NCBI GenBank assembly: GCA_037042915.1
Contig: CM073202.1
Span: forward strand, 1-64,000
Direction of reading: 5' to 3'
Origin: Auricularia sp. M13
Lineage: Eukaryota; Basidiomycota; Agaricomycetes; Auriculariales; Auriculariaceae
Length of the DNA: 64,000 nt
Below the pieces are notes generated by a model. The model saw only the letters and a list, made by a program, of their open reading frames with translations, searched no databases and had not been told where the DNA came from. Made by a program: the position numbers and the translations under genes. Of the stretch, positions 58,400 to 64,000 are shown piece after piece. Numbering within the stretch: the stretch's first letter is position 1; every line of letters begins with the position of its first letter.

Positions 58400-59040
58400 C
58401 TAGCAATAGCGCCCACATACCTGCTGCATGAGGACCTCCTGGAGTGCCTGGATGCGCGTGCGCGTGGGGACAGCGGAGCCGAGGTCTATGAGGCCGGTTA
58501 TCATGTCGTCGGCGAGCATGACGTTGGCGGGCTTGACGTCGCGGTGCACCCAGCGGCCACGCTGCTCCGTGCTGTCCTTGCTGCCTGCTGCCACTGGTTT
58601 GGGCTTCTCTGCATTGCTGTATGCGGGCTCTGGCTTGTGCCACCTGCTCCAGTGTCAGAACAGGCATTCTGCGTGGCAGCATGGCGACATACTGGAGGCC
58701 GTTGTCACATGCTTCCAACTCATCAAGACACACTGCACGACAAGTCAGCTTGGGCAAGTCAAGGGGTGACAATAAGGCGCACCTCAAACGCCTGTCCATC
58801 CAGAGCGCGCCGCGCGTTGAGTGTCGATGGTGCGGTCTGCAAGTGCAACTCACGAACCGGTCATCCACCTTGTAGCCCATAGTTTCTGCAAGTTTTCCAC
58901 CGTTGGCAAATACTCTATCGACATTGACGCCAAATGACACACCGCTGTGGTCCACAGGTGGGTAGTGTGAGTTTGTCGCAATCTGGCCTGTGCATGCTCA
59001 CTGCGGCTGCATCTGCAGCGCGCACTAGCAGGCGGCATGG
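58400..59040 (-). pseudogene. Partial protein kinase gene
   Basis: Minus-strand exon pieces carry the kinase catalytic loop WVHRDVKPANVMLADD followed by GLIDLGSAVP (DLG in place of DFG). Upstream is LDELEACDNGLQYVAMLPRR then VLTLEQVAQARARIQ, the end of the N-lobe and alpha-E region, and still earlier GKLAETMGYKVDDRF. Short GT-AG introns separate the pieces. The glycine loop, the VAIK lysine and everything after the activation segment are missing within the window. It is either a truncated gene or a remnant left by rearrangement next to the integrase gene. Confidence 0.55.
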
Positions 59041-60925
59041 CAAGGGGGGGAACTGCAAGAGCACTGGGATTAGGACAGAGCGTCGTCCTCGTGGACTATG
59101 GCAGACGTCTGCACAGCTTCAGGTGTGGGACAAGAGCAGGGTGAGGGCAAGAAGCGGGGTTTGATTATCAAAGCTAGCTGGCAACCCGCAAGCGGCGCTC
59201 CCTCACCTCTGAGCATAATGCATTAGATGATGTATGCAGGAGAAAAACTGCAGAAGAAGCTGTAAGTGCTTGTGTTCTTTAAAAAGTGCCATAACTCGGG
59301 AGGAAAGTAGGAAGACAAGGCTTTAGGCATGAGATAGCGGCGATCAGTTGATCTCCCTGGTTAATATTCCTTTACACCCTTGTCGATTAAATTCCGAAAA
59401 GATTAAGATACGATATTCCGAGATTATCAGGGCCATGACTCGGGAACGCATAATCACCACATTTGTTATGGATCAGACCTCATAGCCAGAGGTTCGCAGT
59501 CTGTGATCCTGAGACCCGCCCTATTGTTGCTGAGTGGCTATCAGGAAAAGAGATCATTCTTATAATGAATTGAGTGGATGCATCCCAGGGACAAGGGTTG
59601 CTGTTGTAAAATGTGTCGACCCTCTGCAGCGGAGTGTCGACCCTCTGCAGCGGAGTGTCGACGCTCTGCGGCGGAGTATCGGCACACAGCCGGAGTGTGT
59701 CGACACTCCGGTTATGTGTCGACACTCTGCTGTCGGGTGTCGACACTTCGTAGCGCAGTGTCAGCACCGAAGAAACAGAATGCACCTCTGCTTTGTCCAG
59801 TGTGACCTCATATTTATGATTTGACCCCCTGTTTTTATTGGGAAATAATTAATGTACAGTTTAAGGAGCATAGTTCTACAGCGCACTGTCTGCGGCGCCG
59901 TTCTTCAAGCCGAGCGCGGATGGAGGCTGCGCGGCCGCCGAACCTTCGCAGCCCAGGTGAAAGCGCAATCGTCAGAGTGCGCAGAGGCACAGAAAGTAGC
60001 GCGCCGCAGAGGAAGTGTGTGCGAGGCGCTACGGCGGGAGGCGGTAGATTTGCCGCCAGGCGACGGTCGGAAAACTGTGAGAAAGCATGCGTTAGTCTCT
60101 GCAATTTGGCCCAGAACTCAAGATGCATACCAATATCTATGCTGTGGATCTCAAACATGCGACGTGTGGCCGGGCGCTCAGTTTTTGGGAAAAGTGTGGC
60201 GACGGATGTCCGTCCGGCTCGGTCTGGTAGCAATGCAAACAGTAAATGGAAAAGTGAAAGTCCCTCTGGGCAGTTACACGCACGAGCAGCCGTAGTACCA
60301 AGCCGACCACGCATGGCGTTGACTCTGCGCGCGAGCAAGGACGCGATCTGCGGGCCTGCGCATCACTTTCTGAGAGTAGCATCATTTTTGGCAACCCACG
60401 CGCGTACCAAAGCTCGCTGCAAGCCCTAGATCCAAATAATGACGGGTTAGCTGGCAATATCACGCTGCTCCTTCCTTGCGACGCAACGTCGAATAGCGAG
60501 GAAGACAATGAGCAGCCAACGGAGTCCGAACTCGCGTTTCAGCCGTTCGGCGCTTCGTTCCGAACGCGAATTTTGCGCTGATGAAGCGTAGTTGTCTGAG
60601 CTGTCTCACCGCTGTATTTTGACTCCATGGACTACGCTCCGTTCCCAGTGGTCGCCACAGTAAACTTTCTGCGACCACCTCCGAATCGATCACCAACGTC
60701 GGTGTTGTAGGTGTCGTGTCGTGAGACGACAGCTCCGAGTCAGTACCTGAGCGTGGAAGCAGATGATGAGAGCGCTATAAGGCAGCTAAGTACGTTTCGG
60801 AGACTGTGGCCCCTTTTTGGATGGCATTCCTATCGCTCACGGCCCGAGAACCGACGTGCATTTCCTCAGACGTTTCTGCGCATCTCGCATTGTCCAGTTA
60901 TCTAACACCTTCGCCTCCATACCGC
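59041..60925. other. Spacer with tandem repeats, no recognisable gene
   Basis: No gene recognised. At about 59612-59770 a degenerate tandem repeat of about 22 bp (GTGTCGACnCTCTGCnGCGGA) occurs some seven times. The first units are nearly identical and later ones decay. Upstream (59260-59450) the sequence is AT-richer with no frame. Open frames at 59.8-60.7 kb on both strands lack any domain. Confidence 0.45.
59612..59770. repeat. GTGTCGAC tandem repeat, about 22-bp unit
   Basis: Units start GTGTCGACCCTCTGCAGCGG and drift to GTGTCGACACTCTGCTGTCG. GTCGAC palindromes recur about every 22 bp. The third base pattern leaves an open frame on the minus strand (VDTPLQR repeats), but no protein family is implied. 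Confidence 0.65.
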
Positions 60926-60927
60926 CC

Positions 60928-61003
60928 TATAAAGACCCCACCACCTCCAGATCTTGCTGGAGTATACCTCCCTTCCTCTACCCCACTCTCATCATCTGCT
61001 ACC
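60928..61003 (+). promoter_or_regulatory. Promoter-like module D
   Basis: TATAAAG at 60928, with CTCTCATCATCTGC at 60986-60999. The place of the ATG reads ACC. A minus-strand CTCTCATCATCTGC also lies at about 60760-60774, without a clear TATA at the usual distance. Confidence 0.35.
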
Positions 61004-61586
61004 TCGCACGCACAGAGCCTGGAACGTCCGGATACGGCTCGATGATTCCGCTAGACAACCCTGGCAACATCGAATGCATCTCTCCCACGATGATATCGAT
61101 ACTGCGCCTGATGTCCTCCTGTACCCGATGTCAGATGTCGCCTACAGCTATGTTGTCGAAACTTGCGATGGCGCTCTATAGGCTGTGATTCAGGTCTATC
61201 TATTACATCCTGTTGACGATGGAATGGGTACGGACTTGCGGCGGCTCTGCTTGCGAAATCATTTCCGAGGAATCCGAGCTCAACAGTGCGCTGAAATTGC
61301 AGTGATAATGCAATGCAGTGCAATGGGAGCATTGACACAGTCGAACTGAGACCCACTTCACTGTAACGTTCCCGATCCGATCCCATGCCACATAGCACTT
61401 GGCAAGATTCCAACCTACAGTAGTGGCACCATTCCCATTCCGTTCAATGGGGCAGCTCTGCTCGTCACTATGAGATTGGCGATTCCAACGACTGTCGACT
61501 CGGAAGTGCGAGGTGGTGAGTGCTCTACCGTATTAGTGTACAATCGCTCAGTGAGGTAAGGTTCATACATATCAGATGATGAGAGC

Positions 61587-61660
61587 GATCTGTCGGTGTG
61601 GGTGGGACAGAGGATGATGACTCGGAGGGCGATAGTGTTCGACGGATGGGGTAATTATAC
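61587..61660 (-). promoter_or_regulatory. Promoter-like module F (minus strand)
   Basis: On the minus strand a GTATAATTAC box (61651-61660) is followed about 65 bp later by CGCTCTCATCATCTGATATG (to about 61570). This is the same order and spacing as the plus-strand modules, and it lies back to back with module E. Confidence 0.35.
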
Positions 61661-61731
61661 ACCTCGCAAACGGGCCTGCTTTCACCATCTCTGTCCTAAG
61701 CCTTGCGTCAGGAACACATGCATGTGGGGAA

Positions 61732-61971
61732 TATAAGGCCAATGACTCAAACACCCCATCCAGTCAACTGCCAACACGCTTTCCGTTCTCACCATCTGCT
61801 ATGCATCGGTCGAACACCAACACCTCGCGGCCCCTGAACTCATTCTTTACGCTTAGCGTAAATACGTCGCGCCCTGATATTCTACTCCTCTGGCTCCCTG
61901 GAATTGCACAGGTTTATGCGGCCGAAATCAGCGAACATCGGTTACCTTTCACAGGTCGACTGGATGTTTAG
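61732..61971 (+). promoter_or_regulatory. Promoter-like module E with a 56-codon frame
   Basis: TATAAGG at 61732 and TTCTCACCATCTGCT at 61786-61800 directly before an ATG at 61801. The frame from this ATG runs 56 codons (MHRSNTNTSRPLNSFFTLSV onwards) to a stop at 61969-61971. It has a hydrophobic middle (ILLLWLPGIAQVYAA). It may be the first exon of a gene, but no downstream exon could be recognised. Confidence 0.35.
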
Positions 61972-64000
61972 CACTCGGAGGTTGAGGCCACGCGTGGGAT
62001 TCGTCCAGAAATTCAGTGAGCGGTGGAATATGGTGGCCCTCTGATAGGGCTTCTGGGGAGTTAGGACGCGTGCAGATGTAAATTTCTCTGAGAAATGCCG
62101 TGGAATCTGTCTTCCAAGGGGTAAGATGGCGAATTTGCGGGTGAATTCACGGAGGGGGTGAACCGGGCCGGTCCGATTCCGATACTCTGTCTTCGACCAC
62201 GACGTTGCCAGTATGGCCACAGCCTCGACGCCCGCTGGCCCAGTGCGCGCATGGAGTTCTGCGCAATCCATCGACCTGCGCGTCGGCTGCCGTGCGCCAG
62301 ACGCGTACTTCGCGAAATAGGCCTGGCTCTGCTTGGCTCTTTGTTGCTTCGCCTGTCCGCCGCACGCAGATTCAAACCACCGATACATCCGCACTCTTGG
62401 ATGCGCCCGGAGTCGATAGGATAGCGTGCATGCGCAGCCGAGTATAATGGCTTGAGGCATTCTTCGTCTTCGCGCCTCCGGGCTTCGACGGCTTGTCTGC
62501 AACGCCGCCCACCGCGTTTCTGCAGGGCGGATGTCTATGGGCTGCGCAGCCAGGCCATATTTATCTGGTCCATTACTGCGTCGCTGGCCGTCGCTCCTGC
62601 TATTCATCGTGGGTTGGCCTCTACACAATGGTTGGACGAATGGTCGGCGCGCCTGGACTGTGCAGTTCAGCGCATCTGGTCCCCCGACGTGGACGCACCA
62701 GCTCGGCCATGAGATTTCAGTCAATTTCTTTCCTTTGCTTTCCTTTGCTGTAGCGCCGGCGCCGCGCGATACGATCCCGGCTCGCCCGCTTTCATCGAAT
62801 GGATAGCCCGCCCGCGCTGCCCTGACAGAAATTAAATATAACGGCTGGAAGTCGTCTTCGTCCTTCGTTCGCCCACGGCACCAACTGTATGCGCGCCAGC
62901 TGTCGCTACTGGCGCGATCACCAGGCGCTCGTGGTTTTCCTCGTCGGCTGGCCTCTACACGACCGCTGGAAGCACTATCAGTGTGCCTGTGCAGTTCTGC
63001 GTTCCGCGCATCTAAGCTCTCTGCGTCGACTCTTTCGCTTGACGTGTATTCGATTCCACACGATGTTCTTGCTTGCTGTAGCGGCGGCGCACCCCTCTTG
63101 CGTGCAGCTCTTGTCGCTCGTCCGAGGTTGCGTCATGAATTTGGCGCAAAATTGTCGTTGGCGGTGGGCGAGGCGGTCGCCAATCCACACCGCGATCAAC
63201 GGCCAGCGGTAGCGCGGCGCTGCGTCCGCATGCCCGACCCATGGAGACCCTGGCGCAAGGCGCATGCTAGAATCGGAATCGTTTTCGCACTGTGCTGATC
63301 GCTCCGTGCAACTCTGGCCCGCTCCGCCGTGGACGTTCGCTCCATCCCGCGCTATTTCCGGCCATGCTATCCGAGGCGTTGCGAGCGCTTGGCGGAAACG
63401 GTCGTCCTCGGCGCACCGCGCTTCTTCACGGCCGCTCGATGCACCGCTGGCTTGCCAGTCCTGTTCGAATTCATGGCGTCTGATGTACGGACGCGGACAC
63501 TTCAGCTCGACTGGTTGCGTCACTAGGCTCGACATCTGCTCGTCGGCGCACCCGGGTCCCAGATTCCTGCCGGGCCTCGTTGCCCTGATACAGCGCAATG
63601 CTCTCATCTCGCCCGTCGCTCGACTCGAATGAAGCCGCTTTATTCGAGCCGAGCGACGGGCCTCACTTGCGGAAGTTCCGAACGGTTCGCTATGGACGAC
63701 CTGCTCCTGTTCACAGTCCAATCTATGTGCGTTCGCCGCTTTCTACGTACCCATCTAAGAAAAGCAAGTTCGCAGGCTTTGGGTTCAGCACGAGCCGCCA
63801 CCCCGCTCTTCCCAACAGCACACGCTCTGTATGGTGAAAAGCAGAGCATCGGAACGGAATCAACGTCCTCTCCGACTCTGCAACCAGGCAACACTCGTCT
63901 TCCTCATCACTACCGTACTATAAGCTGGAGAACTGCTCGGCGCTCGTCCTGTCGAATGGCGTACTAGCCGTTTGCATCGGTCTGCTTCCCGTCAAGCTTC
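61972..64000. other. Right end, no recognisable gene
   Basis: GC-rich, with open frames on both strands but no recognised domain. A segment of about 120 bp (GGCTGGCCTCTACAC context) is duplicated at about 62610-62690 and 62935-63015, and later parts also correspond (TTGCTGTAGCGCCGGCG near 62747; TTGCTGTAGCGGCGGCG near 63073), giving a duplication offset of about 325 bp. A hairpin lies at 63611-63661. The window ends without a defined feature. Confidence 0.4.
63611..63661. repeat. 20-bp hairpin
   Basis: The left arm is GCCCGTCGCTCGACTCGAAT and the right arm (63642-63661) is its complement with one mismatch; the loop is 11 bases. It has no T-tract after it and no gene beside it, so a terminator role is not supported. 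Confidence 0.6.

Noticed and set aside
61942-62724. 260-codon minus-strand frame
   Set aside because: No recognised domain and biased Arg composition; it overlaps the duplicated non-coding-looking segment.

Overview
This window is nuclear DNA of a filamentous basidiomycete, most likely an Agaricomycete of the polypore type. The evidence is GC-rich coding exons cut by many 45-70 bp GT-AG introns, plus families typical of that group: a DUF6533 membrane protein, F-box/leucine-rich-type proteins, a DUF6589 protein, a TET/JBP-like 2-oxoglutarate dioxygenase, a BTB protein and a spliced integrase-core gene. There is no prokaryotic or organellar signal.

Layout. The left third (about 1-20.5 kb) is ordinary gene space with light decay: a Tc1/mariner-type MITE (0.85-1.29 kb), a secreted M28 zinc aminopeptidase (2.9-4.6 kb, +), a repeat-type hypothetical protein with two compensating frame shifts (4.7-6.1 kb, +), an oligopeptide transporter of the OPT family with more than a dozen exons (6.2-9.9 kb, -), a remnant of an FAD monooxygenase (11.4-11.8 kb, -), a tRNA-Glu(CTC) gene (12.23 kb, +), a DUF6533 membrane protein (13.0-14.5 kb, -), and two convergent F-box paralogues (17.2-18.6 kb, +, and 18.9-20.4 kb, -, the second with frame breaks).

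The middle (20.5-29 kb) is gene-poor and rich in small DNA elements. A 1.39 kb AT-rich hAT-type element has an 8-bp target duplication and carries a nested 705 bp TA-flanked mariner/pogo-type MITE. A second, hAT-like element with 32-bp terminal inverted repeats lies at 24.1-25.3 kb, and an inverted-repeat-bounded segment lies at 25.6-26.9 kb. A recurring promoter-like module (TATA box, then CTCTCATCATCTGC about 50-70 bp downstream) appears here and again near 36.3 and 60.9-61.8 kb.

The right half is a mobile-element and epigenetic neighbourhood. A RecQ-like helicase (29.4-32.8 kb, +) and a DUF6589 protein (32.8-35.6 kb, -) are tail to tail with 15 bp between them. Inverted copies of a roughly 95-bp MITE-like sequence flank the pair. 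Next come a Cys-containing basidiomycete-specific protein (38.3-39.9 kb), a decayed block of PDR ABC-transporter and exportin CSE1 fragments with tandem repeats (40.9-44.4 kb, -), a TET/JBP-like dioxygenase with Ala-rich and acidic linkers (44.5-48.5 kb, +), a BTB-domain gene split by a 6.4-kb giant palindromic foldback element (insertion 49,070-55,472), a DDE integrase-core gene (56.1-58.2 kb, +), and a partial protein kinase gene (58.4-59.0 kb, -). The last 5 kb hold short tandem repeats, promoter-like modules and a duplicated segment, but no gene I can recognise.

The most notable observations are the giant foldback element with a clean 8-bp duplication inside the BTB gene, the tightly packed RecQ/DUF6589 pair, the TET/JBP-like gene set among BTB, integrase and Cys-rich genes, and the repeated promoter module. 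Exon limits inside multi-intron genes are read by eye and approximate.
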